A DNA stretch of 64,000 nucleotides from Oscheius sp. JU75 (lineage: Eukaryota > Nematoda > Chromadorea > Rhabditida > Rhabditidae). The stretch is taken from assembly GCA_037178855.1 (NCBI GenBank), contig JASJZC010000006.1, forward strand, positions 2,790,001 to 2,854,000, given 5' to 3'. A program made the translations under genes and the position numbers. The notes below the pieces were generated by a model. It worked only from the letters and a program-made list of their open reading frames with translations. It made no database searches and was not told the DNA's origin. Positions 8,487-21,160 of the stretch are shown here, one piece after another; positions within the stretch are counted from its first letter, which is position 1; each line of letters begins with the position of its first letter.

Positions 8487-11400
8487 ATGCTCTCCTTCAA
8501 TTTCATTCTTCTCATCGTTTATTTCGTCATTCTAAATGCTGCCTTTGCCTTCCAAATCTCGTTGTTTTCCTTCATCCCGGACCCCTTGGAAGATATGTTC
8601 AATGCCTCTTTCTACAGGCACTATGGGAGCTACTTGGAGGGCTTCGGGTAAGATTTTGGAAGAAACAAGTTTAGCTGATACCCCGTTGGGACCCGTGACA
8701 GGTAGATAATGTTCCAGGCGGGTTATCGTGACAGGAGCAACGTTCCCTCAAAGATGCCTCTCCCAAACTGACTTGACTTGCAAAAAGAAACTGTTGTCAC
8801 AAAATAAGCGAAAAACTTTGACAATGTTGCTTCAGACATACACAGAGGCTTTTGGCATTTAGAAGTAGATTTGCGAAACAACCTTTCACTTGTTTTGCGT
8901 AAGCAAAAAAGGTTGCTCCCGTAATGCCTCACCTTGTCACACAGATTTCCAGCAAAATCGTTTCTTTACTCTCACAATGAGATCTCGTTTAAAATTTTAT
9001 CAGAAGACCGATAAGAAGAACGCTAAATTCTAAAACTGCAAAAACGATGAAACATACAAAAAATGGCTGTGCCTCCCTTCTTGCATTGACCTACCTTTCG
9101 GAGCGAATAACTCATTCGGACTTCTGATCAACTGCAAAGTTGGAGAATCTGCAAAAATGTATCTATTGATCTGTTCACTGAAACTGACGCAATGTTCAAA
9201 AACCTGGCTTCGCCATTGACAGTGATACGGCCAACACGCTATGCAGACACAGATCTTAAAAGTCTACGAATAGATTGAAAAGCTATCTTGTTTCACTTAT
9301 TCTACACAAGTAACGATCAAAAGTTGAGACTACTAACCGTTGTTTAGCTTCTGCCATACTTTCACTGTGACGATTCTTGTATGTTTCAGCATTAGCACTA
9401 CGTTCAGTCAGATAGAAATGTGGTGTTCAAACACGGCGTGTTATGCGCGTCGCCACTTTTTCAAACCGGGCACAAATGCCGCTCGTTTTCTTAAGTACAG
9501 TATCCTACGAAATCATGGTTTAAACCGGTTTTGGCACAGGATACCGTATACCCTACATTAATTTAAAAAGCGGCTAGAGAACTAATTTTGAATTCCTGCC
9601 CTCGAAATAAGAAATTGGCGACGCCTTTTGTATAGGCGTAACACACCGTGCAAAAAGTGGCATAAAAGAATTATTCCTAGCAAGTTAACCATCAAAATCT
9701 CTTCCAGAACAGCAACAATCTGGTCCGCCTCTTCCTTTATCCAAAAGTTCGGAAGTATCTTTGGTCTCTTAGTTCTTGTGAAGCTACTGGACACCAAAGG
9801 AAGGAAGTTTGGGGCTGTTTGGTTACGGTAAGTTCTTCTCTTGAATGGGTCAGACAGCCAAGAATCTTCTAGAATTGGAATGGTATTCGCTGTCGGAATT
9901 CTCTACCTGATAGCCTATTTCCTCCCAAGTTTTGAAACTTTTCTACTGGGCGAATTCATAGCCGGAGCTGGTGGACAAGTCAAATGGGCAGCTACTGTCC
10001 TCTTCTTGAGTGAATGTGCTCCTGATCAGTATCGAGGTAATATTTTTAAGAAAATAAAAACGTGTTCATACTACTTTTGGGCATATACCGAAACTTTGAA
10101 ACAAAAAATTTCTATCAACCGAGACAGTACTTCGGTTTAATCTTTTAGTACCGGCAGCGAGTGAAAAAAATAACATGTCTATATACTCGAAAGAACGCAG
10201 CATTACTGATTTTTCATTCTGCCTACATCAAAGTTGTGAAACAAATAGATTTCTAGTTTGACGAACATATGACCATACGAGTAACTTTCATTTGCGTTCG
10301 AAAATAAAATGTAAGGTTGAAACATTATAATTTCAAAACTGTAGTATAGCTGAAGTGAAGCAAAAAATGCCAAAAATTTTTTCCAAAAAGATAAACGGCA
10401 CACATTTTTCTTTGCTGACCATGGCACACCTGGAAGCCATCCCAACGATGAGTATCTCCTGGCTGTGGATTTCAATCTTCTTTCACATGTTTTTCTTCCT
10501 GGGTGTGAGATACAAATGGTATAAGTTCAGTATTGTAACTATACTGTAATAGTGAAACCAAATTGTCACAATCCTTTTCCAAGCCAGTACGGTTTTCAAC
10601 AATAATGTTCCCTGCAGGATTCGTTTAGCATGCAATTTCTGGCCAAGGTATTCTTCAAGTTTTGGATGCCCCGTTTAGGCTTGAAAATAGGTCTCAGCAC
10701 GAAACTTTTCTCGCCACTGATCTCTTTTTTTTAACATCTCTATTCAGGAATGACAGTAATTCTTGTCCAATTCGGTGACTCTCTCATGCACCTAGTCGGA
10801 CAGACCATAGACCGACCGAGTCTATTTGGAAACAGCAATGACTGGTATCTCATCGTGGTCATCACTCTCCTCCTGGCACTCTTCTCCCTTACCTACCTCG
10901 CCTGGGTGCCGGAATCTCCGAAGTTCTTGGCAGAGAACGGACGATTGACTCTGGCAGAGAACTCCATCCGGTTCTACCATGGAAAAGCTACTGACATAGG
11001 TTTGCTATTGTCATTTTGGTCGAAAAAATGTTTCAGACACTGTCATGGGCAGAATCCAGGAGGAAGTTTCCACCAAAAACCAACTGAAGGGACAGTCAGA
11101 TAATGTCAGTTTCAAGGACATTTGGAGGGATGAATCTTTGAAAAAAGTGGGTTGTTTATAGTGGGAATGAAACAAAAAAGTTAGTTTTAGGTCACGATGA
11201 TCTTGTTGTCACTCTTCCTGTTCTTCCAAGTCTCTACGGGAGCCATTGAGGGTCTCTTCTTTGTTCGAGTCCATACGATGATGGGTCTGACGGCGGAAAC
11301 TGTAAGTTTTTGAAAAAAGTATAAATCATAAAGCAGCTGTAATCAACAGTGAAGACCTTTACAGTAGTCTTGCAACATAAAAAATGAACAAACCGGAACA

Positions 11401-13546
11401 GTTCATCCCGTGGTGGATCTGTTAAAGGGACGCTGTCATTATGGGTAGATGAATAGACGACCGAACACTTTTTCAAATCGGATTCCGCGACAAACTTCCC
11501 TCAAATCGCATTTTTTCGGTGCTTTACACACATTTTCATGCCTTCTGAGTGTGTTTCATCGACTCAGCGTCGAAAACTATCCCGGAAACGTCTAGTTCGA
11601 CGTCAAAAATCACAAGAAAAAAAGAAGAAAATTGAGGAAATGCTGTTCTTCTAAACTTATTATGAAAACGTGAGCACAGACCCTTTGCCGATTTTCACAC
11701 GACTAGTTCTCGAGGAGAGGCAGTAAGAGTCTGGCGATCCTGATTTACAGTAACTGAACAGAATAAAGTTTCTTTTCGATGACTGTAACCCTAAGGAATC
11801 TAGAATTGTCACTCGGTAGAAACTAGTATGCTGAGTTGAAATGCAAACAACATCTTTCCCACATGAAGTGGAGTATGTGAAACATGAAGAAGTTGACATT
11901 GTCGATCTCAAATACAAAAAAACTAAACTTGTCTACAGACGACAGATATACAGGTTTAATGAAACAGAACTTTTTCAGGTAATGACCATCTCCTCGATCA
12001 CCAAAGTCATCAGTCTTCCCTTCTACATCTTCACTGCCTATTGCGTAGAGAAGATGGGACGACGACCTATCAGCCTGTGCTCTGTCTCTCTGTCGTAAGT
12101 CCTACTTTTTTTTGACAAAATGTGAAGATACCATGTTTCAGATTAGTGAAAACAGTCGTCGCTCTGACGGGTCAGTGCATAGTCCAGTTCTATGGGGCTT
12201 GCACAGCTACACAGGTTATTGGTGAGTCCATGGTTTGCATCTATCTGGTCATTTTTATAGGGCAATGACTTTTTTTTACTGTCAGGCCCCGCAAAGTTGT
12301 AGAAATGAGCAAAATCTACTGAAACGAGCTCGAAAAAGTAGGCTGTTTTTCAATAGTGTTAGAAAATGAGAAGAGCTACTGTTAGAATTGTTTGATTTAA
12401 GAGATGCGTAAGAGTCGCGGAACATTCGGCAATAACTTGAAAAATCATAGACTTGCTAATAGCTGGAACTCTTTTGTGTTTTAAACATCTGCCGAGGGTT
12501 CAGTCCCGTAAATCCAACAAAAGATATATAAAAAGCTCGATCGAAAGCATGGAAAGTCTCATTAAGGCTAGAAACTGGTTTTTCCCACCCATAAATTGGC
12601 TTTCACATATCGAAAAAAAACAAGATAGTTTCAGCGATAGCCGGTGATGGCTTGAATACCATGATGATGATATTGGGGGAGAACCAGATAGTCTCTCTTC
12701 TCTGCTGCGAGATGACTTCTCCAAGAGCAAGAGTCAGAGTCATGCAGGTGGGAAAATGTTTCAAGCAATGCTATTATTATTGACAAGGCTCTGAAAGTTA
12801 TGTTTATCCGTCTAACAAAATAGACATTACTAAAGCGCAATGGTGTCTATCCATCCGTTCGTGAGCACTAAATAAAAGCGAGCCAGAAGTTGAGTTGTAC
12901 AAAAGAAATAATTGCCTATACTGGGGGCAAGTCTTCTTTGGGTGCACTCTAGAACTGCTTTTGTCTCAGTACGGAGCGGCGCAGGCGCTAATGCAAAATG
13001 AAGACAAAAGAGGGCGAAAGTCGTCGGAGACGGCTAGTCTTTTGATTAATGTTTTTTTTAAGTTTAACGCAACCATTAATACTCCGGGAGACGCTTATTA
13101 ATTGATTTCTTTTCAAATTGAAACATATAGTCATACGTCTAAAAGGTTATGGGTACATCCAGTCTTTGACATCCATTTACTTGTCTCTCGATCAATGAAA
13201 TTTTCAGACAATCAGCCTGATGTCCATGACAGCAGGAATGGCTTTCGCCTCCTTGGTTCCATACGCCTTCAACTATTTCCCACCTCTGCCATATTTCGTT
13301 CTTCTTATCCTTCAACCGCCCGTCATTGTCTACATTTATAGGTTCGTTTGCTCTGATCGTCATGACTACCAAATCTAGAAATCTTCCTGAGACAAAGGGA
13401 CGACCAGTCAGTGACATTGTGGAGGACTTCACAGAAGCTGTCAGATCTAGGGTATGTTTAGGGACAGTCGATAAAAAGAGCTTTAGGCGCCAACCCGAAG
13501 GACATCACTTTATAGTGAGGAGGAGAAGATGCCTCTCCTTCAATAG
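8487..13546 (+). CDS. SLC2-like major facilitator (sugar-transporter family), complete gene
   Basis: Twelve exons join in phase to 497 aa: 8487-8647, 9708-9827, 9873-10036, 10748-10999, 11037-11146, 11191-11301, 11979-12094, 12142-12221, 12635-12747, 13208-13341, 13379-13451 and 13487-13546. The hallmarks of the sugar-porter family appear in order: KLLDTKGRKFG after TM2, ECAPDQYRG in the TM4-5 loop, WVPESPKFL after TM6, EKMGRRPIS in the TM8-9 loop, and RNLPETKGRPVSD after TM12. Length and a 12-span layout fit a class II GLUT-like protein of the plasma membrane. TM7 reads FFQVSTGAIEGLFF and lacks the QQLSG element of hexose transporters, so glucose should not be assumed as substrate. Introns are short except 1, 3, 6, 8 and 9; intron 1 carries a dispersed repeat and intron 9 an element copy. 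Confidence 0.88.
8711..8864. repeat. Dispersed repeat family, copy 1
   Basis: About 150 bp, clearly related to 55691-55840. Shared blocks include aaactgacttga.ttgcaaa and gcttcagacatac.ca followed by ggcatttaga. It lies in intron 1 of the transporter gene. No coding capacity or inverted repeats were seen. Confidence 0.65.
12826..13090. repeat. Dispersed element, copy 1 (taaagcgca..ggtgt family)
   Basis: Starts with ttactaaagcgcaatggtg, matching the start of a second copy at 49247. Both then contain gggggcaa and GC-rich gcggcg blocks within about 250 bp. It lies in intron 9 of the transporter gene. It may be a non-autonomous transposon; its ends are not defined. Confidence 0.45.
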
Positions 13547-13621
13547 TGAACCATTTTTCTGTACAAACCAATTTCAAAATACCTCATCTGACTGATGAAC
13601 CATGCGAATTGTGTCCAAAAA

Positions 13622-13680
13622 ATCGTGGGACAAAGAGACAGAGGGACATAGACACAGGGCGAGAGAGACAGACTACACGC
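13622..13680. repeat. GACAGAGA-type microsatellite
   Basis: Imperfect gacaga/gagaca units just after the transporter stop codon. Confidence 0.6.
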
Positions 13681-13700
13681 AGTACAGCCGCAACAGCCGG

Positions 13701-13780
13701 ACTGGCAGGATAGCGCAGTGGCAGGTGGCACCAGCGCTAGTAAAAGGGCCCCAAGTTCGATCCCGCCGTGGCCCAACCAA
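13701..13780 (+). repeat. tRNA-derived SINE-like unit
   Basis: Contains an RNA polymerase III A-box-like tagcgcagtgg (13711-13721) and a B-box-like gttcgatcc (13755-13763) at tRNA-like spacing. The arms do not fold into a good cloverleaf, in particular the T stem does not pair. This is a tRNA-derived retroposon rather than a working tRNA gene. A GC-rich tail follows to about 13880. Confidence 0.45.
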
Positions 13781-14636
13781 GGCCTCCGTCCTCCCGAAGT
13801 GGAAGTAGTAGCTAAGAAGATGAAAGCGTTCCTAGAAAATGTTGGGCTGATTTGGAACGTAATGCCCCGCGACCCGGTCCCTCGGTCACCAAGAAGAAAA
13901 ACTATGAAACAGAATAGTACAGCAGAAAATGACTGTTTTTACTCTCAGAATAGGTGGATACGCAAGCAGACAGCCAGTGTTTGTTGGGGAAAGAACAAAA
14001 TCTGATTAGTGATACTGAATAGGGAATGGGGTGAAGCGGAAGTGTACAGTGACCGGAACAGAGAGACAGCTAAACAGAGAGGCAGAGATTGTTCTTTCTC
14101 GGAAGGCAAGCAGCGACAGGCAAAAGCGAAACTTGCTTTTCCTGCAATTACCAGAATTTTGTTATAAAAAAAAACTATTTCCTGACAAGACATACGAATT
14201 CGTCGCTTCCGATTGTACTCAGTTTGGTCCCCAGTTGCTGCTCCGGAAGGCTGCTCCCTCCTCACTTCTACCCCGGTCATGTTGCTCTTTTCTCGAAGTA
14301 GTCCACCGTCTTTTGCATTCACTCTCTCATCCCTTTTCTCTCGTTTTGCTAACCAAACCAATTCTTTTGCACTGACTCTCTCACCCTTTTCTTTCGTTTT
14401 GAGACTAGGATCTGGGGTAGTCCCTAGCAACCCAGATCAGAACACTCTCAGTCTACCCTCCGAGGAACTGATCGGGATTCGGAAAATCTGGTAGTGGAGG
14501 CTGAGGGTGGTATCTTGAAATGCGAGATTTCGTGTGGGGAGTTCTAAAACACTAAGTATGTCCTTCTTTGTGTCTGTCAGTGTGTACCGTGTCTCTTTAT
14601 CTCTCTTCTGACTGTTTCTTCCCATTCAATTTCCAG

Positions 14637-15211
14637 GTAGACCGTGAACCGGATACTCAAATTACAACGTACCTGGACTGAACAATGGAGTAAGAGGCCC
14701 AATAGCGGGAATGGTCGCCTACAGCTGGGCAGAGTGAGGTTAGTTTCCTATGCCTGTTTCCAGTAAGGATGGTCTGGTTACTAGCTCCCTTTTGTTCGTG
14801 TAAAATCAGTAGATCTACCGGCTCTCATTGAAATTAGGTCACCCAGTGTCAGTCTTGCTAGATGCTCAGAAGACCCTTTTCGATTCTTACAAACCTTTCC
14901 TTTCTAGGTCCTGGCCCCTGTCAAGACATTTCGTTGGTTGCTGATAGACTGCTCGAAGACTGGGAAGCCAGTTGAGCTTGATCCAGTTGAGCTTTGACGG
15001 AAAGAGACTCTTTGTCTCAAATGGAATCTACAAGGCGTGGGATGCCCAGTTTTATCCTGAACTGCTCACTGAAGGAGGGCAGATTGTGAAAATTGCCGTG
15101 ACTGACAAAGAAATGGTGCTAGACCAAAATTTACTTTCTTGAAAAACATAGAAGATGGTCCGTATCTGCCATTTCGTGGAAGGAGATTGTACTAGTGACA
15201 ACTTTTTGTAA
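14637..15211 (+). pseudogene. Selenium-binding protein (SELENBP1/methanethiol oxidase) C-terminal pseudogene
   Basis: The frame around 14985-15140 reads LIQLSFDGKRLFVSNGIYKA followed by WDAQFYPELLTEGGQIVKIA. This matches the conserved C-terminal part of SELENBP1 (QLSLDGKRLY...YSAWDKQFYP.L..EG). Further on, EDGPYLPF and then GDCTSDNFL resemble the family's extreme C-terminus (GDC.SD.W.), but in different frames and after an in-frame TGA. An upstream block ending near 14737 may be an earlier exon. A 15-bp tandem duplication (ccagttgagcttgat) lies at the start of the similarity. The N-terminal two-thirds were not found. It is a truncated, frameshifted copy. Confidence 0.7.
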
Positions 15212-15621
15212 TCAAACTTACAAAACAAACAACTAGTGATTTACATCACTTCGTTTGAGTATCTGGTGCTAACTGTTATAAGTAGAAGTAGATGGAAATG
15301 GAAAATGATCATATTTTATAAAAAGCCTTTTTTCCTCAAATACTCTCAACGAAGTCACATATTTTGACTTGGCTCATGTAAATGTGTTTAGACTCCACTG
15401 TTTTCCTACGTAGCATGCTGGTTGAATTTGACGTGTCAAACATTTGCCACGTTTTCCTTTCGCGGTGTTATCGAGATTTAAGTGACCATCAATGTTTGCT
15501 GCCCTTGCTTTACAGCTTGTTAGCTTTTCTTTTGTTCACACTTATTCTTCCCTCAAGCGAAAAAAAAACTAGTTTTAATTTAAAACTCTTGTTTTTGTTT
15601 TATAAAGGATCGTTTACAGCA

Positions 15622-18600
15622 ATGTCCGATGAGCCGAAAGGACTTGTTCTAGCTCAAGTCATTTACCCGCATCAAGGCTGCCCCAAACTTTGGCCAGGGC
15701 AATATGTTCTCATTTTAACCAAAGACACACAGTCTAACAATTTTTTGACGCATTTTCCACAAAAGAAACGGGAAGGGAAGATCATATATCTTGAGGAGCA
15801 ACTGGACAAGATATCTGTCTTGCGTGAAGATGAAAGACCCTTTTATTTGTTCCAGATTTGCCGTGCGTATTTGTCCTGCTGCAAAGTGGTGCGTATTGTT
15901 TTTCTTAAATTATGTTTATTCACTTTTTTTTGCATCAGCCTATTTTTTCAGCTTGGACAGGAGGACATTTCTAGGCTGGTTTTGAAAAATTATAAAGAGA
16001 AGACCGAAGATGAAAGTAAACGTTTGGGTGATGACGATTGCTTTAAATTTCGTTTTTTGAGTCTATGTAACTCCTATTTCGTGGCAGCTTGTAGTTTCAT
16101 TCACAAAGAGATATATCAGCAGGTAAACAACATTACCTATTTCTTCAGAACGGATACGTTTTCGGTAAAACAATACTCAGCAGCTGAGAGGACCATCGAA
16201 AAGACACGTCAAAACATTGCTAATCTTCTAGATATTTTGGAAGCTATTTGCTCACATAGTACCGCCTCTGCTGAGGACGCTTCCAAGGTAATTTGTGAAA
16301 GAATTACCATTTAAAAGTGCTCGTTTTAGTCGCTTTTGAACTCTTGCATTCAAGAAGGAAAAAAGAGCATTCAATTTCTGCGTAACTTCGACAAATTGAA
16401 GGTGATCTTGACGTCCACCATTACCTGTGTTTAGGATGTATTTGAGAAGAAAAACGTTTGGAAGAAGAGTTTTCAAGAAAAAGTAGTTGTTATTAACAAA
16501 ATAGTGAAAAAAAAGTTGCAGGTTCAACTATATGGAATGCTCGAAACGTTGACTGAAGTTGAGAGCCTTCTCAACGTATTATTTATTGCTGAACTTCGCG
16601 ACGATATGTCACTGGTGGTATACTGGTCGGCAACTCACCCTGAAGTTGCTTTCAATTTTCTTCTGTACACATTGGTGGGTGATCCAAACACAGTTCATCA
16701 ACATTAAAAGAAGGCTAATGATAACGTTGATGCAAAGAATACTGTTCTCAATTTTATCAAAATCATAAGAATGGAGCCGATCATTCTAGAGTTTCTTGAG
16801 AAAAACAGCAATTTTAAGCAGGTGGCCCAGCATTAGTTAGACACTGCATATCTTTTATTTAGAAGTTCCTTAAAGAAATAGACGCTGTTTTTGCTGGACA
16901 ACACATTTTCCCCGACAGAAGTGTAAAGCAAACAGTTTGGGATGCCCTCTCAAGCGACAATAGTATCGAGAAATATTTGCTTTCATATTATCGCAAAAGA
17001 GACAACCTGAATTTGCTGAACACAGGCAAATTTCTTGTCGCGTTCGTGACGAGGGACAAGGATGTTGACCCGTTTGTGGAGTTTTTATTATTGTTTTCTT
17101 TTAACGAAAGGTATTACGAACGCAAACATAAGATCAACAAATTCTTAGAATACTGGTTACTACGTCGTATAATTCGGACGAACGACCAATAACAAATACC
17201 AGACAAAACTCTTCTGACTCTGATGAACCGTACGAAATCCCATTTGAAAATAGGGAACTACACGAGGTGTACGTTGATAGCTGGGTAAGCAAACATTTCT
17301 AAAAAAATTTTTTTTTCTTGATCTAGAAAAGTTTCTAGAGAATGACTATTCTGATTATGAATCCGAATGCGATTCGAACAACGAATATCGAAAAGAACAA
17401 CGTGAAGTCTATCAAACAGTATGTACTTATACATTTTTCCTGGTCGTCTTTCTTCTTTTTCCTATTTCGTTTAGTTTTGACTTTAGCAATTTCGTGAAAG
17501 TTTAACAAAGTATGGGGACTTTCGCTCCCAACAGTCAAACAATGACTTTGCTAAATCGTTTCATTTCAGTATCAAGAAACTGATTGGCACGATGAATACA
17601 TAAAATGGTACTTGGAAAAACTAAACATCGATATGATTCTACCTTTATCTGAACTAGTGTATCATAGTGAAGAAAGCGCAGCTTATCTACTTGTGGCTCT
17701 TCAAGGATATTTGAGCAGGAATGCCAGCTTCAGTGAAAGTCCCAATGTGTCCAACTCTATCGAGTCGTCTTTATCACAAATGGGAAACCGAAATGAAGTT
17801 TCCCATCAAGACTTCCTCGCCACAGCAGATGAGCCCGTATCACTAACTACAAATGACGAAAATCACACGCGAGAAAACTTTAAAATCGATGTAAGTTGAA
17901 CATCATACCAGAAATAAAATAATTCAGTCCGTCATCCTAAACACAGGAGTGTGTTGGTATGCTCTTCAAGGTTGCTTGAAAGTATGTCAAGGTCTTCAAA
18001 GCCTATTTTCCAAGGAGAAACAAAGTTATGTGAAGTATGCAAAAAAGAGGAAATTGTTGAAGAAATACGTAAACCACAAACCCATTCGTTGGTTTCATAA
18101 AATTAGAAAATTGCTGTCTGCTCGAGAGGAGAAGTCCATATTGAAAGGATACCGAATGCAAATTGAAACTAAGCTGAGTGCGTGGAGCAAGTCTAAGTCA
18201 ACTAACAAGCAGAGATGGGCACGTACTAGTAGAATTGTTCAAGCCTTTTGTGAGTCAGTAAACAGCATTCTAAGCCTTGGAGCAATCCGAATATATTTTT
18301 CGGTGGGTTCACCTAGGCTGCTTACAACACTGCTTTTTATAGATACTTCGACGACATCTGCCAAATGGACGACTTGTTAATTCAGTTGAAGTGGGTTAGA
18401 ACAAAGCAAGTATTTATCCAGTTACAGGAAAAACTTCGGTTGCGACAGTCAGCTGAAGAGATGTTCACCTCCTACTTTTATTTTAACTGGGATGGATTTA
18501 AAACGAAAACGCTTCCAAGCTGTAGAGACAAACATTTTGCGGCATTGTTAACAGAAGTGAACACCTGGGCCTACGTTTTCATTGCTGTGTTTCTCAACAG

Positions 18601-20103
18601 ACTTCAGGCAGGCGTAGTTATAATTAAGAAAACAGGTTTTTAAGACGTTATTGAACTTTGGAGCCGAAGAAGCCAAAACTGAATGGTGTTTGACTCTGTT
18701 TCGCCACGTCCTAAGCAAATGCCGGGAGTTGAGAACAAAGTTCTACGAGCCAGAGTTTCTTAAGGTAAGTACATTAACATGTTTTCTTCTACTCTTTTTC
18801 TACAACTTTTTTTAGAGAATTGCGGCACCATTCGAGAAACGAAAACAGAACGGAGCATTACCACAAAAGGTAGCTAGAGTACATTAAAGTAATCAAGAAC
18901 TTTCAAGGTTGATGATCTGTTCAAATTATCCTTCACTCGTATTCATGCCCAGGAAATAATTGGGGTACACAATGATTTCTAAAAATAGTTTCAGCATTGA
19001 TTTCAGAAGACAATCCTTGAGCAAATTGACAAATCTAGAGTGACGTTCAAAAAAAGCTTGACCAATTGGGGCGAAGGATTTGTAGATTTAGTTTCCATTG
19101 ATGCATATGGTGTGCCTGTTGTGGCGAAGTATATCGATGCTGAAACTATTGACCAGATCACTGATGAACTTGACGCGCTAATGCGAGTAAGCCATTAGTT
19201 TGAAATTAACATGACTTGTAGTTACAATCTCACCCACATACAGTTCATTTATTCGGTTACATCGTGGACAAAGATGAATACTTGGGAATTGTTATGGAGT
19301 ATTGTAAAGGTGGAACTCTATTAGACTGTAACACTCGCTAATATTCTGGAAAAGTTGCCGTTTCAGATATCGACAATAATCAGTACTCCTCATCACAAGC
19401 GGTATCGTGGTTGCTACAGGCTGCATCTGGACTTTGTTATCTACATGCTAACAATATTTTCCACAGTGATATCAAGCCTGCGAAGTATGAAAGTATTCTT
19501 ATTTCAAAAGAAGGTTTACAGTATGCTGTTTGTGGATGAAAAATATCCACCGGAGCATCTGAAAATAACAGACTTTGGTGAAACCAAAAATATTGTAACC
19601 GCAAGGAACAACCCTGAAGATAACCTGGAAGATTTTGGAACGGACACATATCGTGCTCCGGAGATGGCAAATGGAAAATACTGTACGATGGAGATGGATG
19701 TTTACAGTTTTGGAAAATCTATGTGGCAAGTGTTCTACAAACCAACAGATATGGATGCCAACTCTTCCGAACTGGAGCCAAAAATTGAATTGCCTGAAAA
19801 ACTGGAGGAGTGTATCTACAGGTAAGAATTTTTTTTTTTTTTTGGAGTATGTCCTATTATGGTGGTGCGCTCATTCGGAAACTTTCGATTAGCTTTTTGA
19901 CTATAGTGCCTATTAAACAATTTAGCGAACAAGATAAACATGTAGAATCTGACATGAGATGTTTCAGGATGTTGTGTACAGAACCTTACAAGCGCCCGCC
20001 AATGAGGAGCGTTTTCCAAATATTGAAAAAAGTTCACGAGAGGAACATACCACTTAAAGAGGAGGATGTTTACAATGGTCTAAACTATGGAAGCGCGATG
20101 TAA
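15622..20103 (+). CDS. Protein kinase with long uncharacterised N-terminal region
   Basis: The kinase domain is encoded by five in-phase exons: 19007-19186, 19222-19327, 19367-19484, 19522-19821 and 19968-20103. Visible motifs are WGEGFVDLV (degenerate Gly loop), VVAKY (ATP-binding Lys), EYCKGGTLLD (hinge), HSDIKPAN (catalytic loop, HSD instead of HRD), ITDFGE (DFG), YRAPEM (APE), DVYSFGKSMW and KRPPM (the C-lobe Arg). It looks like a TKL/STE-type kinase; the substrate is unknown. Upstream exons that join cleanly include 15622-15888, 15952-16287, 16330-16401, 16435-16674, 16711-16821, 16863-17110, 17149-17284 and 17570-17890. They encode a charged, helical region of no recognised family. Between 17285 and 19000 I could not keep one frame through every junction, so that part is provisional. 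The ATG at 15622 lies 2 nt after TTTACAG, a possible spliced-leader acceptor. Confidence 0.7.
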
Positions 20104-20151
20104 ATAATCACGCTCACCAACTTGACTTACGTTTTATATTTTTGGTAACTG

Positions 20152-20157
20152 AATAAA
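20152..20157 (+). terminator. Poly(A) signal AATAAA of the kinase gene
   Basis: AATAAA about 50 nt downstream of the kinase stop codon. Confidence 0.65.
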
Positions 20158-20159
20158 AT

Positions 20160-21160
20160 CATTGTTTGTTTTAACTTGTCGAATCCTCCATTTTTTGTTT
20201 TCCGAAATCCCATACCCTTCTGTGTAAGATACGATGCAATGATGAAAATAAATTCTTCTTTCCAAAACCCTAAAATACTCAAATTTTGAATTGGTACACG
20301 TTAACGTGTTTAGCCTTTCTGAATGGATGTTGGTTCTCGATTCCTTCACCCCAAATCCACTAGAGACCGAATACAGCGAAATGGATAGAGCGAGAAATTC
20401 CTGCGCCTCTCAAAGGTTCCCATTGGAGGGAGAGATAGGTCGCCGGCCGTCTCGCCCTTGCCTAACGAAATATTCGGATGTCCCCGGGACGACGCTGACC
20501 CTCATCTTTTGACAGCCAGAGATTCTTATTTGCCCCACACGGCCCAGACAGCTTTTCGTTTGTGATGAGCTCTCAACCCCTCTCAGAAAGACACGTCAGT
20601 TTTGCAAAAATAGCCGAGCAGGGAGTGGTTAGAATGGGCTCCCTATTGAAGAATGCATCAAAAAGCTCCTGACTCGATTTTACTCATATCCCGGGCTAGA
20701 AAAAGCTAGTCTTTAGACCTCATTACCTATCAGTTCTGATTATTCAGAGAATCCATAGAACTTTGTCAATGATACATTGGGTCTTTTGGGACAATGGTAT
20801 ACTTCCCTGAGCAATGCTTGACTTCCCGAACTTGTACTGTCAGCACCCTTACCTGGCTCTCTACTGACCGGTCTCTACTGCGACACAATAGATCTTTCTG
20901 TGTCTATGTCTCTTTGTGTCGCTGTATCGCTATCTTTATGTCTATGTCTCTCTGTTTCTTTGTCTCCTTTGGTGTCCTCCAAGTAATTCTACTTCCCCAT
21001 TATTGAAGTTCCTATTTTATTTGGACCCTTTTTCAAACGTTTATTTTTTCGAATACAAAAAAGCAAACAATTTGGAGTGGCTCTGGTAGAGTTTCTGGCA
21101 AAAATGAACTCTTAGACTATGGTTGAAATAGCGAAATATAGTTATAATTAGATTCAAAAA
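20160..21160. other. Intergenic spacer
   Basis: Contains a gtctctatgtctctttgtg-type simple tract near 20900-20965. No supported gene or RNA was seen. Confidence 0.5.

Noticed and set aside
13321-13380. Apparent frameshift near the end of the transporter (TM12)
   Set aside because: A 37-nt GT..AG intron (13342-13378) restores the conserved IYRNLPETKGR reading, so the gene is intact.
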